Below, piece after piece: positions 7,721 to 15,177 of a DNA stretch of 64,000 bases (the stretch's first letter is position 1; every line of letters begins with the position of its first letter). The notes under the pieces were generated by a model. It saw only the letters and a list, made by a program, of their open reading frames with translations. It was not told where the DNA came from and searched no databases. Source of the stretch: Methylobacterium soli (GTDB lineage: Bacteria; Pseudomonadota; Alphaproteobacteria; Rhizobiales; Beijerinckiaceae); assembly GCF_008806385.1 (NCBI RefSeq), contig NZ_VZZK01000004.1, forward strand, positions 179,488 to 243,487, in the 5' to 3' direction. Both the position numbers and the translations under genes were made by a program.

Positions 7721-8704
7721 ATGCGGAATGATGCGGGTTCAGCCGATGAATGGCAGTCCCTCAGGCTTCACAACAGATTATACGCGCAAGCCGCCAAGCT
7801 CGCCCGCATCGGGGCCTGGGAATGCGACCTCGCCGACGAGCATCTGACCTGGACCGACGGCGTCTACGATCTCTTCGGGCTGCCGCTGGGCGGCCCCTTG
7901 AGCCGGCGCACGATCGTTGATCTCTACACCGAGCGGTCGCGGCGCGAGCTTGAACTCGTGCGGGCCGACGCCCTCCGGCGCGGTCACGGCTTCGTGCTCG
8001 AGAGCGAGATCCGGACGTGGCGCGGACAGACCCGCTGGATCCGGATCACCGCCGACATCGCCTCCCTCGCGGGACGGCCCGTCCGCCTGTTCGGCCTCAA
8101 GCAGGACATCACGGACGAGCGGGAGGAATGGACGCGCCTGCGGCACCGCGCCGAGCACGACGCGCTGACGGGGCTCGCCAATCGCGGCCGGTTCGACGCG
8201 CATTGCCGCGCGATGGCGAGCGATGCGCGGACCCGCGGCTCCGTCGCCGCCCTGGTGCTGATCGATCTCGACGATTTCAAGCCGATCAACGACCGACTCG
8301 GCCACGCCGCCGGGGATGAATGCCTGCGCCAGGCGGCGCTGCGGTTGCGGCGGGTATTCCGCGATGCCGTCCTGGTTGCCCGGATCGGCGGGGACGAGTT
8401 CGCGGTGCTGCTCCGGGCGCCCCTCGGGCCGACCCGGATCGCGCAGATGCTGGCCCGCGCCTCGGCGGCTTTGTGCCAGCCGATCCTCTGGAACGACGCG
8501 CGCCTCGCGGTCGGCGCCTCCATCGGGGCGACGATCCTCGGCCCGGCGCGGAATGCGGCGGAGGCCTTTGCCGAGGCCGACGCGGCTCTGTACGCCGCGA
8601 AGGCCGCGGGCCGGAACGCCGTGCGCCTCCACGGGGCCGGCGAGCCGCCGCCATTGGCGACAGAGTCGGATCAGCGGGGTCGGGCAGGTCGGCAAGCCGG
8701 CTGA
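7721..8704 (+). CDS. PAS-GGDEF diguanylate cyclase
   Basis: A 327-residue cytosolic protein. A PAS domain covers about residues 25-135 (ARIGAWECDLADEHLTWTDGVYDLFG, ending FGLKQDITDERE), and a GGDEF domain covers about 140-310. The catalytic loop GGDEF at residues 223-227 is intact, as is DLDDFKPINDRLGHAAGD, which binds GTP and metal. The product-inhibition RxxD site upstream of GGDEF is not present in its usual place (RDAV there), so feedback inhibition by c-di-GMP may be weak. No EAL domain is present. The PAS domain implies a small-molecule or redox input. A stand-alone gene with no obvious partner. Confidence 0.9.
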   Translation: MRNDAGSADEWQSLRLHNRLYAQAAKLARIGAWECDLADEHLTWTDGVYDLFGLPLGGPLSRRTIVDLYTERSRRELELVRADALRRGHGFVLESEIRTWRGQTRWIRITADIASLAGRPVRLFGLKQDITDEREEWTRLRHRAEHDALTGLANRGRFDAHCRAMASDARTRGSVAALVLIDLDDFKPINDRLGHAAGDECLRQAALRLRRVFRDAVLVARIGGDEFAVLLRAPLGPTRIAQMLARASAALCQPILWNDARLAVGASIGATILGPARNAAEAFAEADAALYAAKAAGRNAVRLHGAGEPPPLATESDQRGRAGRQAG

Positions 8705-8894
8705 TCCGGGCGGATCGGCACAGCGCGCTGCGTCCGGCATCGGACCCGCCGCCACGGGGCGCCTGAAGATTCGACAGTCGAGGGGCCGGCTTGGCCGAGG
8801 CCGGAACCTCGTATGCGTACGTCCGCGTTCGTATTCAAACCGCGATCCCATCCCTATCCTCCGCGGATGCTTTGCGCGGAGGTCGTCGGTCGCC

Positions 8895-10325
8895 ATGGCA
8901 GCGAAGGTCGCGTCGTCCCCTTACGCCCGCGGCGGCGCGCCAGCCGCGCGATCCCGCCCCCCGGGGCCTCCGGGTTTGCCGATCCTCGGCAACCTTCTCG
9001 GCCTGGCGCGCGACCCGCTCGCCTTCTACACGGACTGCGCCGAGCGCTATGGCGACATCGTCGGCATGCGCCTCGGCGGATGGCCGGCGCTGCTTCTCAA
9101 CGATCCCGACGACATCGAGTCGGTGCTGGTCAAGCAGCACCGTTCCTACGTGCGCAACAGCTTCTTCTGGCGCCACGTCACCGCGGTCTTCGGCAACGGC
9201 CTGCTGACGAGCGAGGGCGCCCTCTGGCAGCGCCAGCGCCGGCTCGCGGCCCCCGCCTTCACGGGACCGCGCCTGACGCGCTACGGCGAGACCATGGTCG
9301 CGCATACGGGAGCCATGCTCGACACCTGGAAGGCGGGCGAGATCCGCGATGTCCACGCGGACATGATGGTGCTGACCTTGCGGATCGCGGCCGAGTCGCT
9401 GTTCGGCGCGGTCGTGGAGGAGGATGTCGAGACCATCAAGCGCGACGGTGACGCGATCACGCGGGAGATCGCCGCGCGCTTCACGCGCCTTTTCGTCATC
9501 CCCGACATCGTCCCATTGCCGGGGCATCTCCGGTATCGCCGCGGGATCCGCCGGCTGGAGGCCATCGTCGCCCGGATCCTGCGTCAGCGCCGCGCCGATC
9601 CGGAGGTGCATAGCGACCTCCTGTCGAACCTGATGCAGGCGCGCGACGAGACCGGCCAGCCCATGCCGGACCGGCAGCTTCGGGACGAGGTCCTGACGAT
9701 GCTGCTGGCCGGGCAGGAGACCACCGCCCTCGCGCTCACGTGGAGCTGGTACCTGATCGGGCAGCATCCCGAGGTCGATGCGCGGCTCGGGGCGGAGGTG
9801 GAGGCGGTTCTCGGCGGCCGCGCGCCGACGATCGACGACCTGCCGCGGCTGCGCTACACCGGCCAGGTCATCACCGAGGCGATGCGGCTCTTCCCGCCCG
9901 CCTGGGCGCTCGGCCGGGAGGCGACCGTCGATTGCGAGATCGGCGGATATCCGGTGCCCAAGGGCACCACGCTCTTCATCTGCCCCTGGATCCTGCATCG
10001 CTCCGCGCGCTTCTTCGACGAACCGGCGGCATTCCGTCCGGAGCGATGGGAGGGCTCCCTCGCCAAGGACCTGCCGCGCTTCGCCTACCTGCCGTTCGGC
10101 GGAGGGCCGCGCATCTGCATCGGCAACCGCTTCGCCCTGATGGAAGCGAGCCTGGTTCTGGCAACCGTCGCGCAGCGCTTCAGCCTGACCTGGCAGGCGA
10201 GCCGGCCCGTGATCCCGCTGCCGTCGATCACCCTTCGCCCGGATGGCGGCGTCTGGGTGAAGCTCGCCGCGCGCGCAGGGACGCCGGCGGGAGCGAATCG
10301 CCGAGAGGCACGTTTCCAGGCATAG
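8895..10325 (+). CDS. Cytochrome P450
   Basis: A 476-residue P450. The haem signature FGGGPRICIGNR places the axial thiolate at C408. Helix I has the oxygen-activating AGQETTALAL, and the ExxR salt bridge is in ITEAMRLFPP. The N terminus has a proline-rich PPGPPGLPILGN hinge but no membrane anchor, so it should be soluble. It resembles the bacterial members closest to CYP102/CYP4-type fatty-acid hydroxylases, though no reductase domain is fused and no ferredoxin gene adjoins. GGAGG lies 11 bp before the ATG. Substrate unknown; fatty acid or terpene hydroxylation would be inference. Confidence 0.9.
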   Translation: MAAKVASSPYARGGAPAARSRPPGPPGLPILGNLLGLARDPLAFYTDCAERYGDIVGMRLGGWPALLLNDPDDIESVLVKQHRSYVRNSFFWRHVTAVFGNGLLTSEGALWQRQRRLAAPAFTGPRLTRYGETMVAHTGAMLDTWKAGEIRDVHADMMVLTLRIAAESLFGAVVEEDVETIKRDGDAITREIAARFTRLFVIPDIVPLPGHLRYRRGIRRLEAIVARILRQRRADPEVHSDLLSNLMQARDETGQPMPDRQLRDEVLTMLLAGQETTALALTWSWYLIGQHPEVDARLGAEVEAVLGGRAPTIDDLPRLRYTGQVITEAMRLFPPAWALGREATVDCEIGGYPVPKGTTLFICPWILHRSARFFDEPAAFRPERWEGSLAKDLPRFAYLPFGGGPRICIGNRFALMEASLVLATVAQRFSLTWQASRPVIPLPSITLRPDGGVWVKLAARAGTPAGANRREARFQA

Positions 10326-10370
10326 TACCCTCCGCACGTGGCCGCGCGTGCCAGCCAGGGAGGCATGCCG

Positions 10371-10643
10371 ATGAGGACCGACGATCGTTACGCGCGCTTG
10401 ATCCCGATGGTGCGGGCCGTCCTCGAAACGGTGGAGCAATCGATCGCGGCGGACGAACGCTCGGCGGCCGACATGGCACGTCTCGCCCATGACGTCGCGG
10501 ACCAGCCCGGCGGCGCCGCCGAAACCTTCGCGCAGGTGAGCCGCCACCACGCGGTGCGCGCGCTGGCCGGGCGCGGACGGCGCGCGGCGCTCCTCGTCCA
10601 GTACGGGCTCACGACGCCGGACGGGGATGACGCGGACCTGTGA
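10371..10643 (+). CDS. Hypothetical protein
   Basis: A 90-residue, probably all-helical protein (RTDDRYARLIPMVRAVLETVEQSIAADERSAADMARLAHDVADQ). AGGGAGG at about 10357-10363 favours the ATG at 10371 over one six bases earlier. It follows the P450 gene by 45 bp on the same strand. No family recognised. Confidence 0.5.
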   Translation: MRTDDRYARLIPMVRAVLETVEQSIAADERSAADMARLAHDVADQPGGAAETFAQVSRHHAVRALAGRGRRAALLVQYGLTTPDGDDADL

Positions 10644-10891
10644 GGCGTCGCGCCTCCCGATGGCGCACCGGGGATCGAGAGGGGCCTCGCATGGGGGTCC
10701 CGGGGAGGGCCCCGGCCGTGATGCCTCGTATAGCGCCCGGGCGCGCCGACCTTGCGATCACCCGCGTTGACGCGTGGATCGGGGGCACCCGTCGGGAGCC
10801 GCGCCTCAGCCGCCCCCTGGTATCGTGACATGACCCTCCGCCCGCGCCGCATCGAACCTGCGTGCCCTGCGGGCGCGCACCGGACAGCCCG

Positions 10892-10919
10892 CCCATGATG
10901 AAGCACCCATGATGAAGCG
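10892..10919. repeat. 14-bp tandem duplication across the start of the APP1-type gene
   Basis: CCCATGATGAAGCA is followed directly by CCCATGATGAAGCG. The first copy makes a mini-frame ATG ATG AAG CAC CCA TGA whose stop overlaps the ATG of the real gene (TGATG), as in translational coupling. Confidence 0.85.
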
Positions 10920-12183
10920 CGGCCGGTGGCGGCGCGCGGCGATCCGCGGCCTGCGCATGCTCGCCCGCCCGGTCCGCCGGGCGCAGGGCAAGGACGGTCT
11001 CGTCCTCGAACCCTATCGCGGCTACGGCTCGCACGCCGAGATCTTCCTCATCGGCCGCGCTTTCCGGCAATCCCGGCCGGACGGCGCCGGCGCGGAGGGC
11101 AGCCTGCCGGTGCTTCTGCGCGACGTTCGCCGACGCATCACGCGGCGCCCCATCCGGGGCGCCCGCATCACCGCGCGCTTCGGCGGGTCCGAACTGCAGG
11201 TGACGGCGGACCGGGACGGCTATTTCCGCATCCACTTGCGGCCGCACTCGATCCCGCCGGGGGACGGGGGCTGGCACGCCGTCGATCTCGTCCTGGCGGC
11301 CGACCCGCCGGTGCGGGCGACGGGTCAGGTGTTCATCCCGCCGGCGCGATGCCGCTGCGTCGTCATCAGCGACATCGACGACACGGTGATGCGCACGGGC
11401 GTGGCGAACAAGCTGAAGATGCTGTGGCGCCTGTTCGTGGCCGATGCCGCGAGCCGGGTCGCCTTCCCGGGCGCGGCGGCCCTGTACCGGGCGCTCCATG
11501 CGGGCGCCGCCGGGAACGAGTCCAACCCCATGCTCTACGTGTCGCGGGCCCCCTGGGGCATCTACGACATGCTGACGGCGTTCTTCCGCCGTCACGCGAT
11601 CCCGGAGGGCCCGGTCATGTTCCTGCGCGAGTGGGGCCTGTCCTGGCGCCACCCGCTGCCGCGACGCGCGGAGGAGCACAAGCGCGACCTGATCGTCCAC
11701 ATGCTCAGGCTCTACGCCGATCTGCCCTTCGTGCTGATCGGCGATAGCGGGCAGCACGATCCCGAGGTCTATGCCGAGATCGTCGCGGCGCATCCGGGCC
11801 GCGTCGTCGCCGTCTACATCCGCAACGTCTCCTACGACGCGGCCCGCATCGCGGAGATCGAGCGCCTCGCCGCCTCGGTCACGGCGGCCAGGAGCAGCCT
11901 GGTGCTGGCGGCCGACAGCGTGGCCATGGCGGAGCACGCCGCTGGGCTCGGGCTGATCGCCCCGGAGGCGGTCGCCGCGGTGGCGGCCGAGCGGCGCACG
12001 GCGGATACGCCGGAGCCCGCGGCCGAGATCCGCCGGATCGACGCCTCGACGGCGGAGCCCGCGGCCGGAGACCGGTTGCGGGACGCGCTCGACGGCGTCT
12101 CTGACGGCCCTCCGAACCTGGTCGTCGAGGCGCAGCCCCGCGACCGGACGAACGGAGCCCAGGGCGCGCGGCCGCCTGGGTGA
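10909..12183 (+). CDS. APP1-type (DUF2183) phosphatidate phosphatase-like protein
   Basis: A 424-residue protein with the DUF2183 domain of yeast App1. The HAD-like motif DIDDT at residues 155-159 (DxDxT) and a later GDSGQHDPEVY match the Mg-dependent phosphatidate phosphatase active site. An N-terminal beta-sandwich-like part (about 65-145) precedes it, and a low-complexity tail follows residue 340. In bacteria the family's role is poorly known; lipid phosphate hydrolysis is inferred from the motif. No membrane segment is seen. The gene starts on one 14-bp tandem repeat and ends on another. It lies 100 bp before a membrane adenylate cyclase on the same strand. Confidence 0.8.
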   Translation: MMKRGRWRRAAIRGLRMLARPVRRAQGKDGLVLEPYRGYGSHAEIFLIGRAFRQSRPDGAGAEGSLPVLLRDVRRRITRRPIRGARITARFGGSELQVTADRDGYFRIHLRPHSIPPGDGGWHAVDLVLAADPPVRATGQVFIPPARCRCVVISDIDDTVMRTGVANKLKMLWRLFVADAASRVAFPGAAALYRALHAGAAGNESNPMLYVSRAPWGIYDMLTAFFRRHAIPEGPVMFLREWGLSWRHPLPRRAEEHKRDLIVHMLRLYADLPFVLIGDSGQHDPEVYAEIVAAHPGRVVAVYIRNVSYDAARIAEIERLAASVTAARSSLVLAADSVAMAEHAAGLGLIAPEAVAAVAAERRTADTPEPAAEIRRIDASTAEPAAGDRLRDALDGVSDGPPNLVVEAQPRDRTNGAQGARPPG

Positions 12184-12226
12184 AGCCGCCTGGATGAAGC
12201 CGCATGGGTGAAGCCGCCTGGGTCGC
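12171..12226. repeat. 14-bp tandem repeat, four copies, containing the stop codon
   Basis: GCCGCCTGGGTGAA followed by three near-identical copies (single-base changes). The TGA stop of the APP1-type gene sits in the first copy. Because 14 is not a multiple of three, each copy offers TGA in a new frame. Confidence 0.9.
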
Positions 12227-12283
12227 GCCCGGATCGCCCCAGGATCGCGCCCAGGAGGGCTGCCACGGCGCGGCCCTTGGCGT

Positions 12284-13303
12284 ATGAAGGCGGCGATGCA
12301 CAACCTCCGGTTCTGGTTCGTCGCGCCCGTCCTCGGGGCACTGGCCGGCCTGCTCTACGCGGGCGTCTTCAACGCCGGCACCCTGACGGGCTCGGCCATC
12401 CGGGGCGCCTTCATCGGGTCGCCGATCCTGCTCTATGAGCGCGGATTCCTGCTGCCGTACTGGCGCGACCGCATCCGGCAGGCCGCGACCCCGCTCTTCG
12501 CCATCGCCACCCTGGCGACCTACGCGGCCATGATCGTGCTCGGCAACGCGATCGCCGGCACGCTGCTGCACCACGTCTTCGGGCATATGCACAGCGCCCG
12601 CGCGGCGATGTTCATGACGGAGGCGGGCTTTGCCTACGCGCTCGGCGTCTCGGGCGTGATCGTGTTCGTCTTCCGCGTGCGGGACCTGATCGGCCCGAGC
12701 GTGTTCACCAACCTGCTGATCGGGCGCTACCATCGCCCGATCAGCGAGACGCGCATCTTCCTGTTCCTCGACGTGTCCGGGTCGACGCAGTTCGCCGACC
12801 GTCACGGCGACCTCGCGGCGCAGGCCTATCTCGGGCAGATCTTCAACGCCCTCGCGGCGCCGGTGCGCCGCTCGGGCGGTTCGATCGACGATTACATCGG
12901 CGACATGGCGCTGGTCACCTGGACGATGAAGCGCGGCGCGAAGGATGCCGCCTGCCTGCGCTGCGTTCTAGATTTCGCCGCGACCCTCGCGGCGGACGCC
13001 GCCATCTGGCGGGACCGGTTCGGGCAGGTGCCGGAATTCCGTGCGGCGCTCCATTGCGGCTCGGTCGTCACGGCCGAGATCGGCTTCGAGCGGCACAAGA
13101 TCGCGTATTTCGGCGACGTCGTGAACACGACGGCCCGGCTCGAGGCCCTGTCCAAGACCCTCGGCGTCACCATCCTGGTCTCGGCCGATCTCCTGGCCTG
13201 CATCGGCCCGCTGCCGGACGATCTCGTCGCCGAGGATCTCGACTTCCACGCCATCCGGGGGCGCAACGAACCCCTGGCCGTGTCGGCGATCCGGCAGCGC
13301 TGA
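12284..13303 (+). CDS. Membrane-anchored class III adenylate/guanylate cyclase
   Basis: A 339-residue protein with a hydrophobic N-terminal half (about four membrane segments between residues 8 and 135) and a class III cyclase domain from about 155 to 330. The two metal-binding aspartates appear as D163 in FLDVSGST and D207 in DDYIGDMALVTW, and the transition-state Asn/Arg as VNTTARLE. Substrate-specifying positions are not decisive by eye, so cAMP is assumed from the family. The domain layout recalls the Rv-type membrane cyclases common in Rhizobiales. The ATG at 12284 or 12296 could be used. Confidence 0.85.
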   Translation: MKAAMHNLRFWFVAPVLGALAGLLYAGVFNAGTLTGSAIRGAFIGSPILLYERGFLLPYWRDRIRQAATPLFAIATLATYAAMIVLGNAIAGTLLHHVFGHMHSARAAMFMTEAGFAYALGVSGVIVFVFRVRDLIGPSVFTNLLIGRYHRPISETRIFLFLDVSGSTQFADRHGDLAAQAYLGQIFNALAAPVRRSGGSIDDYIGDMALVTWTMKRGAKDAACLRCVLDFAATLAADAAIWRDRFGQVPEFRAALHCGSVVTAEIGFERHKIAYFGDVVNTTARLEALSKTLGVTILVSADLLACIGPLPDDLVAEDLDFHAIRGRNEPLAVSAIRQR

Positions 13304-13396
13304 CGCGCCGGCCCGCAGGCCCCTCTCCGCGCCTGATCGCGATTTCCGACGCGTTGGCCGGATCCACCGAACGCGAAAACGCGATAGAGGGGCCTC

Positions 13397-14341
13397 ATGG
13401 CACAGCCTCCCACCGCCTCGACGCCCCGCAGCGAGACCGGCCAGCGAACGGTCACGAGCGCCTACGCGCTCCTGACGCTGACGGCCCTGATCTGGGCCGG
13501 CAACGCGGTGGCGGGCAAATGGGCGGTGGGGCAGGTCTCGCCCTTCGCCCTCACGAGCCTGCGCTGGCTCATTGCCTGCGCGGCGCTGATCCCCCTCGGA
13601 TGGAGACCGGTTGCGCGCGAGTGGCGCCTGCTCGTGCCGAGCTGGCGCCGCATTCTGCTCATGGGCGGCTGCGGCTACACGGCCTTCAACGCCCTGTTCT
13701 ACGTGGCGGGCTCCTACACCAGCGCGACCAACCTCGCGCTGTTCCAGGGCTCGATCCCGGTCATCGTGCTGGCGCTGAGCTTTCTGGTCTACCGGACGCC
13801 CGTCGGGCTGATCCAGGGGTTCGGGGTGCTGGTCACGCTGCTCGGGGTCGCCCTGGCGGCCACCCACGGGGATCCGGAGGTGCTGCGCACGCTGGCCTTC
13901 AACCGCGGCGACCTGTTCATGCTCGTCGCCTGCCTGCTCTATGCCGGCTACACCGTCGCTCTGCGGTCGCGGCCGGCGGTGTCGGGACTGACCTTCTTCA
14001 CCGCCCTGGCTGTCGCCGCGCTCCTGACCTCCCTGCCGCTCCTGGCCTTCGAGGGAATCACCGGCCGCCTGATCTGGCCGACGCGCGAGGGTTGGGCGAT
14101 CGTGGTCTTCGTGGGCCTCGGCCCCTCGCTGATCTCACAGCTCTTCTTCATGCGCGGGGTGGAACTGATCGGTCCGAACCGGGCCGGCGTGTTCGTCAAC
14201 CTGGTCCCGATCTTCGGGGCGTTCCTGGCCGTGGCCCTGGTGGGGGAGCCGTTTCGCCTGGACAACGGCATCGCGCTGGCCCTCGTCCTCGGCGGCATCC
14301 TGATCGCCGAGCGGCTCGGACGGCGACGCCGCGGCGCCTGA
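13397..14341 (+). CDS. EamA/DMT-family transporter
   Basis: A 314-residue inner-membrane protein with ten predicted membrane segments arranged as two EamA repeats (about residues 22-155 and 170-305). The typical motif LTALIWAGNAVAGKWAVGQVSPFALTSLRW begins the first repeat, and GPNRAGVFVNLVPIFGAFLAVALVGEPF ends the second. Such proteins export metabolites such as amino acids or nucleosides; the substrate cannot be read from sequence. It is preceded by an AGAGGGGCCTC sequence. Confidence 0.85.
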   Translation: MAQPPTASTPRSETGQRTVTSAYALLTLTALIWAGNAVAGKWAVGQVSPFALTSLRWLIACAALIPLGWRPVAREWRLLVPSWRRILLMGGCGYTAFNALFYVAGSYTSATNLALFQGSIPVIVLALSFLVYRTPVGLIQGFGVLVTLLGVALAATHGDPEVLRTLAFNRGDLFMLVACLLYAGYTVALRSRPAVSGLTFFTALAVAALLTSLPLLAFEGITGRLIWPTREGWAIVVFVGLGPSLISQLFFMRGVELIGPNRAGVFVNLVPIFGAFLAVALVGEPFRLDNGIALALVLGGILIAERLGRRRRGA

Positions 14342-14401
14342 GGAACCGCGCCGATCCGCGAAGGGCCCGCGGCCTCGCGCTGCACTCGCCGGCGCGGGGG
14401 C

Positions 14402-14542
14402 TCAGCGCGGTTGCGCGGCGATGCGCGAGAACGCCTCGATCAGGGCCTCGGCCTCTTCGGCCGACAGGTCGCTGATGCAGAGGCCTCGGCCGACGAAGAC
14501 CGTCCACACGCCGTCATAGGTGGCTTCCTTACGGATCTGCAT
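14402..14542 (-). CDS. Hypothetical small protein (46 residues)
   Basis: MQIRKEATYDGVWTVFVGRG followed by LCISDLSAEEAEALIEAFSRIAAQPR: a short beta-hairpin-like start and an amphipathic helix. AAAGGGG lies 8-13 bp upstream of the ATG. It looks like a genuine small cytosolic protein; no family is recognised. Confidence 0.5.
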   Translation of the reverse strand: MQIRKEATYDGVWTVFVGRGLCISDLSAEEAEALIEAFSRIAAQPR

Positions 14543-14686
14543 GGCCGAAACCCCTTTGAAGGTCAGGTTCGGGGAACGCTTCTTGAAGGCAACGGGCCGC
14601 GAGCGCCCTGGCTCCCAACCGACCCGGCCTTGCACGGATCGGGCCGCCGCGTTCCCGCCCGCGGTCCGGGCCCGGCCTTCAGCGGT

Positions 14687-15031
14687 TCAACCCCGGGCCC
14701 TCTTCCGATCCGCCACCTCGCTACCCATCCCGACCCGGAAGGCGCTCGCGCAGGTGGTCAGGTCGCCGAGCCCGCACCGGTGGCAGGCGCCGGACAGGGT
14801 GACGAACCCGGAATCGGAAACGCGCCCGCACCGGGCCGCGTCCGCGTCCGCGTCGCGCGGGCTGATCCGGACGCGGTAGAGAAACCGGCACTGGCCCTGA
14901 TACAGCATCGGAGCTTCCGCGCTCCGGCGCTGGGCGGCGCCCCCGGGCCTGCCCGGCCCATCGCGCAAATCCTCGCGGGCGACGAGGGCTCCATCGGGAC
15001 GGCGGAAGACATTGATCCAGTAACCGCCCAT
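14687..15031 (-). CDS. Hypothetical protein with a cysteine pair
   Basis: A 114-residue frame starting MGGYWINVFRRPDGALVARED. It carries SGACHRCGLGD, a possible metal-binding Cys pair, near residue 85. Composition is less biased than in the competing frames, but support is weak. It lies downstream of the TonB receptor gene on the same strand, 146 bp after its stop. Confidence 0.35.
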   Translation of the reverse strand: MGGYWINVFRRPDGALVAREDLRDGPGRPGGAAQRRSAEAPMLYQGQCRFLYRVRISPRDADADAARCGRVSDSGFVTLSGACHRCGLGDLTTCASAFRVGMGSEVADRKRARG

Positions 15032-15177
15032 CCCGCGCCGTCCGCCCTGGCTGCCGCGTCGGGGCCGTGGCCCGGGCGCCCGCGCGGCGCCCGAGGCTCG
15101 CGCGATGTTTGGAATACTGCATTCCATTGGCGCGAAGGCAAGGGTGTCCGCGGAGGACAGCGCCCGAGGACGGGTCG

